DNA of 64,000 bases from contig JAUCBJ010000476.1 in assembly GCA_032718475.1 (NCBI GenBank), positions 1 through 64,000 of the forward strand. Reading direction: 5' to 3'. The notes below the pieces were generated by a model that saw only the letters and a list, made by a program, of their open reading frames with translations, was not told the origin of the DNA and did no database searches. This document shows positions 10,535 to 23,400 of this stretch, piece after piece. Position 1 is the stretch's first letter. Each line of letters opens with the position of its first letter. Source of the DNA: Nemertoderma westbladi. Lineage: Eukaryota; Xenacoelomorpha; Nemertodermatida; Nemertodermatidae. Position numbers and translations under genes: made by a program.

Positions 10535-12737
10535 TAAATTTTGTAGGTTCAGGGCGTGGCAAGGATAGCTTAGTATTTAATTTGCCTAAGGCATCCAGGG
10601 TGTGAGAGAGACCAGAATCTTGTAAGGCAAAATCTGATGGCGCACCATTGTGTGGGTTGGGTAATGGGGACCCTCCAAAATAGACACCACTTGATACTAT
10701 AGTGGGGTCACCTGCAATGGAAATAGAAGATCTATCATTAGGGTTCATGGATGTAATAACCGATAGTGCAGAAATAGGAGCATTTCCATCGAAATATACT
10801 GGACCATTGTGTCCCCCCATGGCAAATTGTACAAGATTTGAATTAGGAGCATTTACTGCAGACTGACCAACAGAGATTGAACTAGCAGTTACAGATGCTA
10901 TGGGATTACATAAAATTCCAGGAGTCTCACTGTATTGATACTGTAGGCCAGTGGTACTATAAGGGAAACATTGTCCCTCGTCATATAAGTTTTGTCCCCC
11001 CATGGTAAATGATGGGACGTGAGATATATTATGGGTATTGTATAGCGCAGAAGCGGCAAACTTGGGGTGCCTCTCTCGTGCAGATTGTCCCGGAACATTG
11101 CTGGGACATGATGGGACACTTTGACCTATGGGGTGGGAAGGGTGGGTGAATTGTCCCCCTATGGGGCATGTTGAAACATATATAGATGGACATGTAAGGC
11201 TATTTACATCAAGAGATGTAAATGCCACGGGCTCCTCTTGACTATATTGTTCCCGGCTGGTAGTAAGATAGGATGGGACATATTGTCCTCCAGAAGTATA
11301 GGATGAATAAATGCATTGTCCGGCCGAGGAACTTTTAGGATATCTCTGAGAATACTGACTTAAGGAAGATGCAGTATTAAAAAGCGATGTTGGGGGTATA
11401 AAGAGACCAGTTGTACAAAAATTACCTAGTGGGATAATTTCAGAAACTCTACTATTAATTAGCGCACTAGTAGGTCTTATAGGAGACGTAAGATTAAAAA
11501 TTGGAAGTTGAGATGACACTACTGATGTTGTTTCTACAGTGACGGGGTAGGAATGAGATTGACTAGACTGTAGATTATTTTGTGCTGATTCATAGGAATC
11601 TGAGGCACTCACGTTAACAGGTAGGCCTGTGGTTGCCATGGCAACAGGGTCGACTGGAGACTCTGATTGGATCCTTGTATTAACAGTCACATTATTATTA
11701 AGATTACTTTCAGTTTGTAAATTAATTGGTACGTCATACGTGGGAGATTTTTCTGGTGATTGTAATAGCGCAGAAGCTACATAATCTGCTTCTGCTTCTC
11801 CAAATTCAGGTGATTTCAACTCTAAAGCTTCTTCAAGTGCTGCAAGTGCAAGAGCATCGCGAAGGCCACGTTCCTTTGCCAAGCGATTAATTTCTTTCTG
11901 TTGCCGCTCTGATTTTTGTAATAGCCGCTCTGATTTTTGTAATAACAATGTGTCAGCCCGATCTGCCTGAGCAGCTGCTGCTGACTGCTCGAGCTGTAGC
12001 AGAAGTAATTTTCGCTTGACTTTGGCACGATGAACTCGAACTGATGCGCTCGTAGAGGCTCGAGTATGTGCTGTAGAGCCAGAGTGAGTTGAAATTGTTC
12101 GATTACGTTTGAGCTCGCCAACTTGCAATTGTTCATGAGATGATACATACTGTGGAACATCTGAAGGCACGACTACAATGGGTATGGCGTTACTCTGACA
12201 TGTCTGGGTCTGAGTCACGGTATGCTCATTGCTATTAATATATTCGCGAATGTCATTGAGTTTAGATTCAAGGTCTGACAGTACAGTTACTGATTGTGCA
12301 GCTAGCTCACGTGACACATCAGAAAAACCAAATCTTTCGAAATCGAAAGTTGATTTTTCATAGTGACTACACAAAGATTTGTATACATTAATACAAGAAT
12401 TAAATATAGAATCGATATTAGTAGGGTCGAATGTAGCAGACCTTTGAATGGTAAACTCATTGAAACGTCGTGTAAAATGAGCCTTATAACCAGCAATCGT
12501 TCTCTTTACGTGAGTTAGATTAGGTACTGAACTCTCACTAGACATTTCTACGGTAGGATTTACAACAGATGCAACAGGAGTTGGTGAGATAACGTTTTCA
12601 ATACGTGTAGATGTAAGAGGTGACTTACCAGACTGTGTGGATACATCAGATTCCGAAGCTGAATGAATTTCGTCGTCCATTTGAACACCTTTGTTGTCCA
12701 TATTTGTATCCAAATTAAATAAAGGTGTCGTCTTCAA
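10473..12737 (-). CDS. gag: BEL/Pao Gag N-terminal part
   Basis: 754 residues from the first Met after a leader of about 185 bp from the 5' LTR. Residues about 225-310 are Lys/Leu/Gln/Glu-rich and likely a coiled coil, with a short duplication of LLQKSER. Residues about 400-690 are low complexity, rich in Ser, Tyr, Gln, Gly and Pro with repeated GGQ, resembling an intrinsically disordered region. The end (EPTKFSGDSAKYISF) is the start of the DUF1759 domain, which continues in the next frame, one base further along the reading direction. The frame therefore breaks within a conserved domain, which favours mutation or programmed +1 shifting over a true protein end. Confidence 0.88.
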   Translation of the reverse strand: MKTTPLFNLDTNMDNKGVQMDDEIHSASESDVSTQSGKSPLTSTRIENVISPTPVASVVNPTVEMSSESSVPNLTHVKRTIAGYKAHFTRRFNEFTIQRSATFDPTNIDSIFNSCINVYKSLCSHYEKSTFDFERFGFSDVSRELAAQSVTVLSDLESKLNDIREYINSNEHTVTQTQTCQSNAIPIVVVPSDVPQYVSSHEQLQVGELKRNRTISTHSGSTAHTRASTSASVRVHRAKVKRKLLLLQLEQSAAAAQADRADTLLLQKSERLLQKSERQQKEINRLAKERGLRDALALAALEEALELKSPEFGEAEADYVASALLQSPEKSPTYDVPINLQTESNLNNNVTVNTRIQSESPVDPVAMATTGLPVNVSASDSYESAQNNLQSSQSHSYPVTVETTSVVSSQLPIFNLTSPIRPTSALINSRVSEIIPLGNFCTTGLFIPPTSLFNTASSLSQYSQRYPKSSSAGQCIYSSYTSGGQYVPSYLTTSREQYSQEEPVAFTSLDVNSLTCPSIYVSTCPIGGQFTHPSHPIGQSVPSCPSNVPGQSARERHPKFAASALYNTHNISHVPSFTMGGQNLYDEGQCFPYSTTGLQYQYSETPGILCNPIASVTASSISVGQSAVNAPNSNLVQFAMGGHNGPVYFDGNAPISALSVITSMNPNDRSSISIAGDPTIVSSGVYFGGSPLPNPHNGAPSDFALQDSGLSHTLDALGKLNTKLSLPRPEPTKFSGDSAKYISFVATFKAHIDA

Positions 12738-12922
12738 AATTAAAGTCTAGCTACGGTAGTTAGAATCGCCTAAATAGACTGTAATACATACCAACTTGGC
12801 TACAAAAGCTTAGTAACGTGGTATAGTAAAGAATTACTAAGAAATAAAATAATTCATATACAATTTAATTTATTTATTTATAATTGTAAATTTCATAGAG
12901 TTTTATTTGAGTTTTCCCAAAC

Positions 12923-13613
12923 TGTAAGAGCGGTTTCTATGCTCTTGTGTATAAAACAATAAGATGATCTATGTGATTGTAATATGTTCAACTATAGTTG
13001 GATTTCACCCAGTTTACACGGTTACGTCCCATAAAGAAGAATAATTTGTTTATTTGATTGGGAATTAGGAGCATATTTATTATAGAAAATATATAAGATA
13101 ATAATATACGATTATAAGCGGTAAGGGATAATAAGATAACGGAAACATAAGAACATTAATACATAATAAGAGATCTAATAATATAAACGTAAAATATCGT
13201 AAGAGTCAAGAATACAATGTAATAAAGAGTGTTAATAGGGGGAGTTTCCGTTTGGGAAACTGCGGAATGAGACCGACTATATTGAAATGAGTAATGTTGA
13301 GCTCGGTAAGCTGTAGAAATACAGTGAAGTAATAATAGGGGTGACAGTGTGGTGGGCCTTGATTGGTTAATGGGTAATAAAAGGATTGTAGCGCAGTGGA
13401 GATACCTACCTAATATAGCTGAACAGAAGTGAAGGGAAGAATACAGCTGTTTATCTGTATAGGATAAACGGCTGTGAATCGGGGCAGCCAATAATGGTCG
13501 AATGAGTATGTTGGAGATGAGATAGATATTGGTTTGCAACAATAAGCTGGGAGAATGGGCGGTGATGTAATGATAATATATTTTTTATTGTTTGAGAGAG
13601 ACCCGCCACTACA
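12923..13613 (-). repeat. 5' LTR of BEL/Pao element
   Basis: 691 bp, paired with 3727-4417, TG...CA ends, and followed outside by the target duplicate ACAAA at 13614-13618. As the 5' LTR it should hold the element's promoter; I could not place a TATA box or primer binding site with confidence. Confidence 0.95.
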
Positions 13614-13618
13614 ACAAA

Positions 13619-14436
13619 TACACAAGCGAAATATTCCAGAACGTTGTTATTAAATATAATAAATGACCTACAGCGAACGATATTTCTTACAATCTTTAAA
13701 CTCATATATCTCAGTTGTTTCTCAACGAAATTCAGACATTGTTACATATTTGGAATCCTTGCAACGCAAGCTTTCTATTGATATAAATAAATCACGACTA
13801 ATGTGAAGAATGCCGGCTATAAGAAGGGTGTAATTTCGCAAAAAGACACTGTTTTAAAACGTTGTAATGTATGTCCCACAGTGAGAGTATACTTTGTACT
13901 CATACTGCCTCACTGCCTGTACGTGAACATTCGTAACATCTTAAACTTAGTTGAGTTACTTTTTATAGATATTATTATATAGTAGTAGTATATTATATAT
14001 TATATTTATACCAGTGCATCATTTCAAAGTCAGTATACCATTATTGCATCAATGGTATCAGTATACCATTGCAAAGGATAATAAATTTTATGTTATAACA
14101 GAAAATAATAATTATTATTTATGGTTAAGTGATGCCAACTCAATTTTTTATTATTGAAGTAAGAGTGGTGTCATTGACTCGCAATTTGAGGGCGTTAATT
14201 TATTTAAACGGTCGTCACCAGTTGCATAGCGTGACGGTACCAATTCTAGAATACATCAATACCATATTAATTTAATTGTGTATAAGCTAATACTAACCAA
14301 AATCAATTAGGTCCGATAGATATTAATTCATCATAAAAAGCAACGTACAAGTAGGATGACAGTGAAAAATTGTTATCTTTTAACTTTAGGTATGTAGCCC
14401 GACCGTTTACCCTAGCTTTACATGGGTTAGGGCATC
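13619..14436. other. Region between BEL element and KLHL10-like gene
   Basis: No gene seen. It contains the second copy of the dispersed block shared with 2898-2998, then AT-rich sequence leading to the KLHL10-like start. It probably includes that gene's promoter, but no motif is diagnostic. Confidence 0.5.
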
Positions 14437-17400
14437 ATGGGCGATGACTTAGTTAAAAGAGTCCTTTGGGATTTTCAGAGACGGATAGAAAATGGACACG
14501 CCGTGAGGCGTGCCCATGCCTCCAAGGATGTAAACACGTTGTGTCAGACCGAGCGACAGGACAAGCCCATAATATACCGCGGTGTCATTGTGGAAGGAGA
14601 AAGAGACAAAATGTTGGCTTTTCAGAAAGATAAAAAGTTATGCGATGTTACAATAACAGCTGAAAATGTTACTATTGCTGCACATCGCATTATTTTATGC
14701 ACGTTGAGGTAAGTCACAATGATATATAGAGCAAACGTTTGCTGTAATTATTTAGGCTACACTATTCCTTTCCTTACCACCACTTTCAAATGAACTTCGG
14801 CTTTTATTAAATAAGTTCTACGCGTACTAACCATGTCTGTGGAGGGTGAGGGATCAGGTTGTTTAGTTTACATGGAAACTGTTCCTTATTTCGAAGTGCT
14901 CTAGCTTTAACTATTTTCGTGGTACTATTAGCTAGTCGCTTTGTTTTCTCGGGCAGGAAACCCTCGGGTCTACGGCCCTCGGGTTTTCCTACAGTACACT
15001 CGAGTAAAGTAACTGGGAAAATACTTCAAAACTGTGTAATAAGTATTGTAATGGGATACCAATTATTTATTGATAAGATAACATGTGGTGGTTACATGTC
15101 AATGGGAGTGAGTGTACGACTTCTTATGTGACAATGGAGTCGAGGTGTGAAGCAAACGCAAGGCAATATAGAATACGCAGAGTGTAAGGCTAATTTACAT
15201 TTACATAAGTTGAATTTGCTGAGTAAATTTGGGTTCCAACTTGGTGTAGTGGTTGCATTGAATTCACATCTCCTGTAGGTCGTGGGTTCGATCCTCACAT
15301 GGACCAGGGCAGTTTTCGTTTCGGCACGATAATGCTTTAGAGGACCAGCCAGGACGCATCTCTGCCTTGCATCCTTAAGTGGTAGCTAAATGAGTACTGA
15401 GCGACCGAAGAAAATTTAAGGCTCCTCTCTCTCTCAGTTGTTACCTGTATAAGGCAGGGAGGGTGCCACACTAACTCCCAAGATCCGATACTCCCACTAT
15501 ACAACCATTGTATTTACCCCCCAACCACCATATACCAGGTTCCCATTACAGCTGGGTGAAGCTAGTTACTTAGACTTGACAGCTTAATAATAACTGCGCT
15601 GTTCCTTTTCTGGGGCTCGAACTTACAAGCTTCCGGTTGGAACACGTACGCTCTACTAACTATACCTGGACAACCTGCGCCTAATAATATAGCCTACATA
15701 GGTACAACGGTCAAAATGGATATGGAATCAAATTTTGAAATAATATTTGAAGACGCAGCCAATTTAATTTCCCTACTTTCTAAGAATGTTTCCCTTCTTC
15801 CTACCACATGAGAGCGACTACACTGCTCTTTAGTAGCGTTGTTTGCGGATACCCTCAACGAATTTATCCGACTTTACCAAAGGTAAAATCACCACAGTAA
15901 AGACATATTTGTTTTAAGAAATAATATAATTTTTTTATTTCCTGCAGCCCTTACTTTGAAGCAATGTTCACCAATGGCATGATAGAGACTCACTCTAAAA
16001 CGATAAACTTATTTGTAAAGGCGGAAGTCCTTCGCGTGATTGTAGACTACGCGTATACTCGTAAAATAAGGATTACGTGGGAGAATGTGGAAGACATCAT
16101 TGAAATAAGGTTAATCGTTGCTAAATATCCTATATATATATCATAATAATTATACTACTAGTGCGTTTTAAATTCATAATTAGGAGCCCGCTCAAAGAGC
16201 AGGGATAGTTACTGTCAGAAAAAATTGTCAGTGAGGGATACATAGCTATCCATATGTTATCTATCCACCATATTACCGGAATTGCAGTTTCGTACACTTC
16301 CTACCTAGCTTATTTTCATAATCGCGTTACAAAATTTCAGATCGATTCTATGTTTGGTATTCGATGTATTTCGTTTTTTTTTATGTTATTTTGTCGCGAA
16401 ATTAAATGTATATAGACATTCATTGGCTGCTGTGACAGAGGAATACATAGATAGCTGGCTTAGGGGCATTATTAGGCGGACCTGACCCATTTGAATGCAG
16501 CCCTATTAATTAATTAACGGCCCTGTGCTCATAATAATTCAATCAGCTGGCCTACCATATAACATAGCAGTGAGTAACATTATAGATATTCCTATAGGAT
16601 ACACTGGGAAGAGATATTCAGCTGACGGGGTAATACATTATAAACAGTTATATATTTATTATATATATTATATATATTATATTATTATTATATATATATA
16701 TTATTATTATAAGAAACAATATGGGTACAGTACAACCTGACTGGCGAAATATATATATAGAAACAATGTGATCCAGTCTCCTATCAAAAATGAAACCTAA
16801 CTACAAATAAACACTTTAATAACTGCACGAATAACTATCCTATATATTAGAAAATACAGGACATTTAGTCCGCCGAAAGGGGTAAGTCTACATACTAAAT
16901 TTGATAAAAATAAAGGGTTTCAGGATTTAAACACTGTACCCGGGGAAACACAGCTCCATCATCAGCAGTGTACTGTGAGTCCCTACCCTATCTAAAAACA
17001 GCACAGTACCAATTGACCAATATAATACAGGAAATGAAACCAAATACTGAAATAGAGAAATAAACAAATCAGACCGGTAGTAAATAGATGAAACCCAAAA
17101 ACTGATACCACTAAAGGCTAAATAAAATACATGAAACCAAAATAAGAATGAACCCAAATGAGAACAGTGACCAAAAAGTGAACTACTATATCTAACCTGC
17201 ATAACAAATAAATCCATAATGGCTGTATTGCACAGTCTAATAATAGATATGTTATATAATGGTATGAATACAGCAGTAAATAACAACCCCAAGACCATAC
17301 AGACACCCCCCCCCCCCCCCCCCAAACACTGATAGAATAATGATACCCAATAGTAACTCCCAGAACTAGAGTAACGGAAGCAACTAGCTTTCAATAGGCT

Positions 17401-20400
17401 ACAAGAGGCATACTGCACAAGAAATATATAAGAAACAATATGGGTACAGTACAACCTGACTGGCGAAATATATATATAGAAACAATGTGATCCAGTCTCC
17501 TATCAAAAATGAAACCTAACTACAAATAAACACTTTAATAACTGCACGAATAACTATCCTATATATTAGAAAATACAGGACATTTAGTCCGCCGAAAGGG
17601 GTAAGTCTACATACTAAATTTGATAAAAATAAAGGGTTTCAGGATTTAAACACTGTACCCGGGGAAACACAGCTCCATCATCAGCAGTGTACTGTGAGTC
17701 CCTACCCTATCTAAAAACAGCACAGTACCAATTGACCAATATAATACAGGAAATGAAACCAAATACTGAAATAGAGAAATAAACAAATCAGACCGGTAGT
17801 AAATAGATGAAACCCAAAAACTGATACCACTAAAGGCTAAATAAAATACATGAAACCAAAATAAGAATGAACCCAAATGAGAACAGTGACCAAAAAGTGA
17901 ACTACTATATCTAACCTGCATAACAAATAAATCCATAAAGGCTGTATTGCACAGTCTAATAATAGATATGTTATATAATGGTATGAATACAGCAGTAAAT
18001 AACAACCCCACCCCAAGACCATACAGACACCCCCCCCCCCCCCCAAACACTGATAGAATAATGATACCCAATAGTAACTCCCAGAACTAGAGTAACGGAA
18101 GCAACTAGCTTTCAATAGGCTACAAGAGGCATACTGCACAAGAGATATATAAGAAACAATATGGGTACAGTACAACCTGACTGGCGAAATATATATATAG
18201 AAACAATGTGATCCAGTCTCCTATCAAAAATGAAACCTAACTACAAATAAACACTTTAATAACTGCACGAATAACTATCCTATATATTAGAAAATACAGG
18301 ACATTTAGTCCGCCGAAAGGGGTAAGTCTACATACTAAATTTGATAAAAATAAAGGGTTTCAGGATTTAAACACTGTACCCGGGGAAACACAGCTCCATC
18401 ATCAGCAGTGTACTGTGAGTCCCTACCCTATCTAAAAACAGCACAGTACCAATTGACCAATATAATACAGGAAATGAAACCAAATACTGAAATAGAGAAA
18501 TAAACAAATCAGACCGGTAGTAAATAGATGAAACCCAAAAACTGATACCACTAAAGGCTAAATAAAATACATGAAACCAAAATAAGAATGAACCCAAATG
18601 AGAACAGTGACCAAAAAGTGAACTACTATATCTAACCTGCATAACAAATAAATCCATAATGGCTGTATTGCACAGTCTAATAATAGATATGTTATATAAT
18701 GGTATGAATACAGCAGTAAATAACAACCCCAAGACCATACAGACACCCCCCCCCCCCCCCCAAACACTGATAGAATAATGATACCCAATAGTAACTCCCA
18801 GAACTAGAGTAACGGAAGCAACTAGCTTTCAATAGGCTACAAGAGGCGTACTGCACAAGAAATATATAAGAAACAATATGGGTACAGTACAACCTGACTG
18901 GCGAAATATATATATAGAAACAATGTGATCCAGTCTCCTATCAAAAATGAAACCTAACTACAAATAAACACTTTAATAACTGCACGAATAACTATCCTAT
19001 ATATTAGAAAATACAGGACATTTAGTCCACCGAGAGGGGTAAGTCTACATACTAAATTTGATAAAAATAAAGGGTTTCAGGATTTAAACACTGTACCCGG
19101 GGAAACACAGCTCCATCATCAGCAGTGTACTGTGAGTCCCTACCCTATCTAAAAACAGCACAGGTCAACTGTGCTGTTTTTAGATAGGGTAGGGACTCAC
19201 AGTACACTGCTGATGATGGAGCTGTGTTTCCCCGGGTACAGTGTTTAAATCCTGAAACCCTTTATTTTTATCAAATTTAGTATGTAGACTTACCCCTTTC
19301 GGCGGACTAAATGTCCTGTATTTTCTAATATATAGGATAGTTATTCGTGCAGTTATTAAAGTGTTTATTTGTAGTTAGGTTTCATTTTTGATAGGAGACT
19401 GGATCACATTGTTTCTATATATTATTATATATCTATATATTATATAGTTATAATACGTTATAAAACATTATTTGATTACTGTCTGTAATAGTGTGAGTGA
19501 GTAAACACAACCTTAAATACTTTTCTGCAGTTTGGGCATATCCGCACCAGCTGGTATTTCTATCATTGAGTCTAATGCCATTCAATACTATATAAATAGT
19601 ATTGTAATAGCGCCTCCATCAATACTATATAAATTGAAATATAACTTGCCAATTAATATACTTCGCGATACGCATTGGCCTACACAGAAACACTTGTCAC
19701 CTGTCACGTTTCACCTTATATATACGCTGGCTTGGCTTAGTGATTTTCAACGGATATTCCAATATTGTGACTAAGCAATCGCAGTTAACCAATCGCATTA
19801 AACCAAGTTTGGGCAGCTGTTATTACTAGTAAATCTCATTAATATCAAGAATAAAGTTCAACAAATTGAAATTTTGTGCAAACATCGCAAATTTGGCGGT
19901 TGATATTGTTGAAGTCTTTTAAGTAAAAATTATAAGTTCCAATATATGACAAGTTTTCTACAACTAATTGTAGTTTAGTACTGGATGGACTGGAGCTGTT
20001 GCTGGTTCTTTAAAGTCAACATTTTGAATACTCTCACTTAGATTAGATATTTTAGATAGTAATTCAACAATGACAGATGGTCTTACCAAGTCATTCAACT
20101 CAACTGACTAGTGTATTCTAACGATGTGTAATTTCGCTGTTATTGTTGGTCAGCTACCAGATGATAATCAATATTGTATGTTTAATTCTCATGGTCGGAC
20201 AAATGAAGTATGGCATCTTTGACAATAGTACTGTACAATAAATGACAATATTGTGACTAAGCAATATCACCGTTAACCAATCGAAGTAAACCAAATTTGG
20301 GCAGCTGTTATTACCTTCACTGTCTTCTTTTTTTGTTAAAACACAAACAAGTGCACACTCTATAATTGCATAGGCAAATGAATTTATTTATGTGCAGTTT

Positions 20401-23400
20401 AAATCCTACCCGGTTTTTGCACTATACTTTGTTGTTATTTAGTATCTTGATGTCATTGCTCTCTTATTGTTTTAAATTACATTTTTAATTTCATCTTTCT
20501 GTGCCTGCTACCACGTTACGTACATTTTACCGAACTAGGTCGGGTATATATTAATATTTTTCGATAACAATATAAATATTCGGAAAACAGCGCTTTTTTC
20601 AATGTCATTTTTAGTTTAGTAATATTCGACTATTACAGTATTATCAGAGTGGTCGGTCGAGTTTTGCACGAGTTTATAACTTTTTAATACAGTAGCAATA
20701 AAGTAGCAATCAAGCATTAAAGTTGCGCGTGAGAATGGGAGAGGGAACCTGCAATATGTTGCCGCAGTGATAGTTGCAACTTTTTGAGGCGGACCTTGTC
20801 GCTACTTTTAAACTGATTCATTTACCAGATCTTTTCTGGTGTGTTGCGACCTTTTTGATTTTTTGTAATATTTAAATGTCAAGGTTTCAAATGTAAAATA
20901 TTAATTAAAAATTAATGAAATAGAAATGAATTGGATATAAATAGGTAAACTAATTCATCGACCGTTTTCATTTACGTACGCACGACGTCCTTTCGCACTA
21001 GATTGTATTAATTAACGGTAATTATTCATAGCTTCACATAACATAATAATAATTTATATTTTCAGTGATTACTTGAACATTGTTTCCCTCCTTGATCTTT
21101 GTACAGAGTTTCTATTGTCTGAAATATGCCCCGCCAATGTACTTGGTATATGGATGACGACTCACACATATTACTTAGAAAAGCTTCGTTCGAATTGCTT
21201 TAGGTACGTTGTCCATTTGATATTGCAATTATTTATTTTTTAGTTGTCAATTTTCCATTGCGATAATATTAATAATTTTGGATAATATTTGTAACGGTAT
21301 ATTTTTATCTTACAGGTTTATCCTCTATAATTTTCCCGAAATTGTTAGGGTCTCAAACGAATGGTGTTCTCTACCAGTAGTCCAGGTCTCACAGGTAAGA
21401 CGAGTTTAAGCTTCGTGTATTGTTAACATTATGTTTCATTGACTATAGGTTAGTTATATTATAGGAGGTTAGTAAAGGTCGCCTTGGTTTTACCACAACA
21501 ATTATTTGACTATATTATATCCTCTCACCTAATAACGTACGAAAATTTGAATTCGGTAAAGTGGATAATTTTCATTATATTTTGTCATTATATCTGCCAT
21601 TCGGTCTGACTGTCATTGGTTTCTTGATATCGTGTACTGACTGGTGGTTTCTTGATAGCAGTCAAGGCAACCACATCATATCATCCCTAATACACCATGA
21701 CCCGTAATAAGTCTATTTTTATGAAATATAATACAATGTGACTACTATTATTCTATTCACGGTCACGGTGTACATGTTGCATCGATAGAGTATTTATTAG
21801 ACTTATTCAAATCAGTGATGAATTGAGTGAGGATAGATTCTGTTTGCTTAGTCAGAACATGATGAGAACTATTGCAGCATTAGAACTATGTTATTTCACT
21901 AAAGGTGAAATTCTGTTCAACGCAGCGTAATTGCATCATTGCAATATAGACACATCGCCAAAAGGAATGCTTACCATTACTACACACAGTATCAATATCA
22001 ATATTGTGTTCCGAGCTGCAAAATTTAGTGGGTGTAGACACCTTCAAAACCAGTTCACATTTCATCCCTTTACGTTTCTGCGATTTCAAGGAAAGTATTT
22101 TCAAATTCAATTTTGGGAATCTACCTTTGTTCCTCATCACCTTATTGCGAGTTTCCATAAAGAATATAGGAGGGAGCTGGGCTGGGCTGGGCTTTAATAA
22201 ACTTGTAAATATATTGTTACAATATATGAAACTTATAAGCGGCTAATTATTCAAACATTTAATACGATAATTAATTATAATAATATAGTCTCAATACTTA
22301 TCAATATTCAGTATTAAAATTATAATCATAATTAGCTCTTGCTCTACCTCAATTATCGGTTATTAATTAACAATTTATAGTTACTGTTTCTCTATATTTG
22401 ATACAGATATTATGTCAGGATGAGCTAAATTGTTCTGCCGAAAAAACGGTTTTCGATGCAATCGTGAAATGGGTTAACGAAAATAAAGACACCAAGATTA
22501 ACCTCTTTGATATATTGAAACATTGTCGATTGGCTCTGTTTTCAGAAGTTTATATCATCAACAATGTAAACCCATTCGTAAGGTAAGTAACTAGAAATAA
22601 TCAATATTTAATAGATTTAAATAATTTACACAACTTGCAAATTTGAATCACTGTCATTCTTAGCTAACGGATACTAAAAATACGCGTTGCCATTAGTTGT
22701 GGAGCGAGCCACGAAGTGAGCGAAGCCTTAGCATATGGGTGCCATTGGCGAGTTGTCTGTCGTCGTCGTCGTCGTCTGTCGTCGTCGTCGTCTGTCGTCG
22801 TAAATTTTTGATCGCTAATAACTCGGTTATTCCTTGATGAAATTTAACGAAACTTGGTATGTATGTAGTCCGTCAAAAGTTTAGAAAGAATCTGAAGTTT
22901 CGTCAAAAACGAACGAACGCAACGAGGCACAAGAGGAGGACGAGTATTGTGTTGAAGACTTCTGACTAACGGCAGACAACTCGTTAATGGTGCCCATATG
23001 CTAAAGGCTTTGCTCACTTCGTGCTGCGCGAAGACGTGTAGTACTATGACCGGTACCAATCCGTGTCATGGGCAATTTGTATGAGATGAAGTATTGCTAC
23101 ATCCAGGGATTCCAATCAATTCTCAATAACATACAATAAAAAAAATGCGATCCTGAGACGTCTCGCAAAGGTCACTTGAAGATGCGGTTAATCTCGCGAA
23201 AGTCAAGGGTGATAAAGGCGTTGTGGCGGCGCAATTTTATTGAAGGCCGTCATAGCATTCTTATAAATGTATGCATTATAATAATGCAGGTTCAATACGG
23301 CATGCTGACAGAAGACCTACAATATAAAGTATAAATCGCCATTGTACTACACTGCCTGCATCCACTATGATGCCAGACTGCATCCACTAAAAGTTTTGAA

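Larger units (their letters stand above)
3722..13618 (-). mobile_element. BEL/Pao LTR retrotransposon, complete and recent
   Basis: The element reads on the minus strand. Its outer boundaries are fixed by two 691-bp direct repeats (TG...CA) flanked by the 5-bp target duplication ACAAA at 3722-3726 and 13614-13618. The LTRs appear identical over every stretch compared, including one 128-codon open frame that translates identically in both, implying recent insertion (inference). A purine tract (AAGGGGGA) precedes the 3' LTR. Between the LTRs lie gag, a zinc-knuckle/gag C-terminal region, and pol with protease, RT, RNase H, integrase and a C-terminal DUF5641-type domain, the standard BEL/Pao order. 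Coding is interrupted by one frame change near 10480 and one in-frame stop at 9647-9649. Confidence 0.95.

Noticed and set aside
15229-15310. tRNA gene
   Set aside because: Box A and B are present but no cloverleaf or anticodon arm fits; a SINE head is the better call.
16927-18892. Repeated minus-strand open frames rich in hydrophobic residues
   Set aside because: They recur in each 719-bp copy, change frame with C-tract length and match no family known to me.
19180-19265. Second hammerhead-like core (CTGATGATGG... TGAAACCC) in the 719-bp repeat
   Set aside because: The required G-C closing pair of stem II and a convincing stem I are missing, so it is not called.
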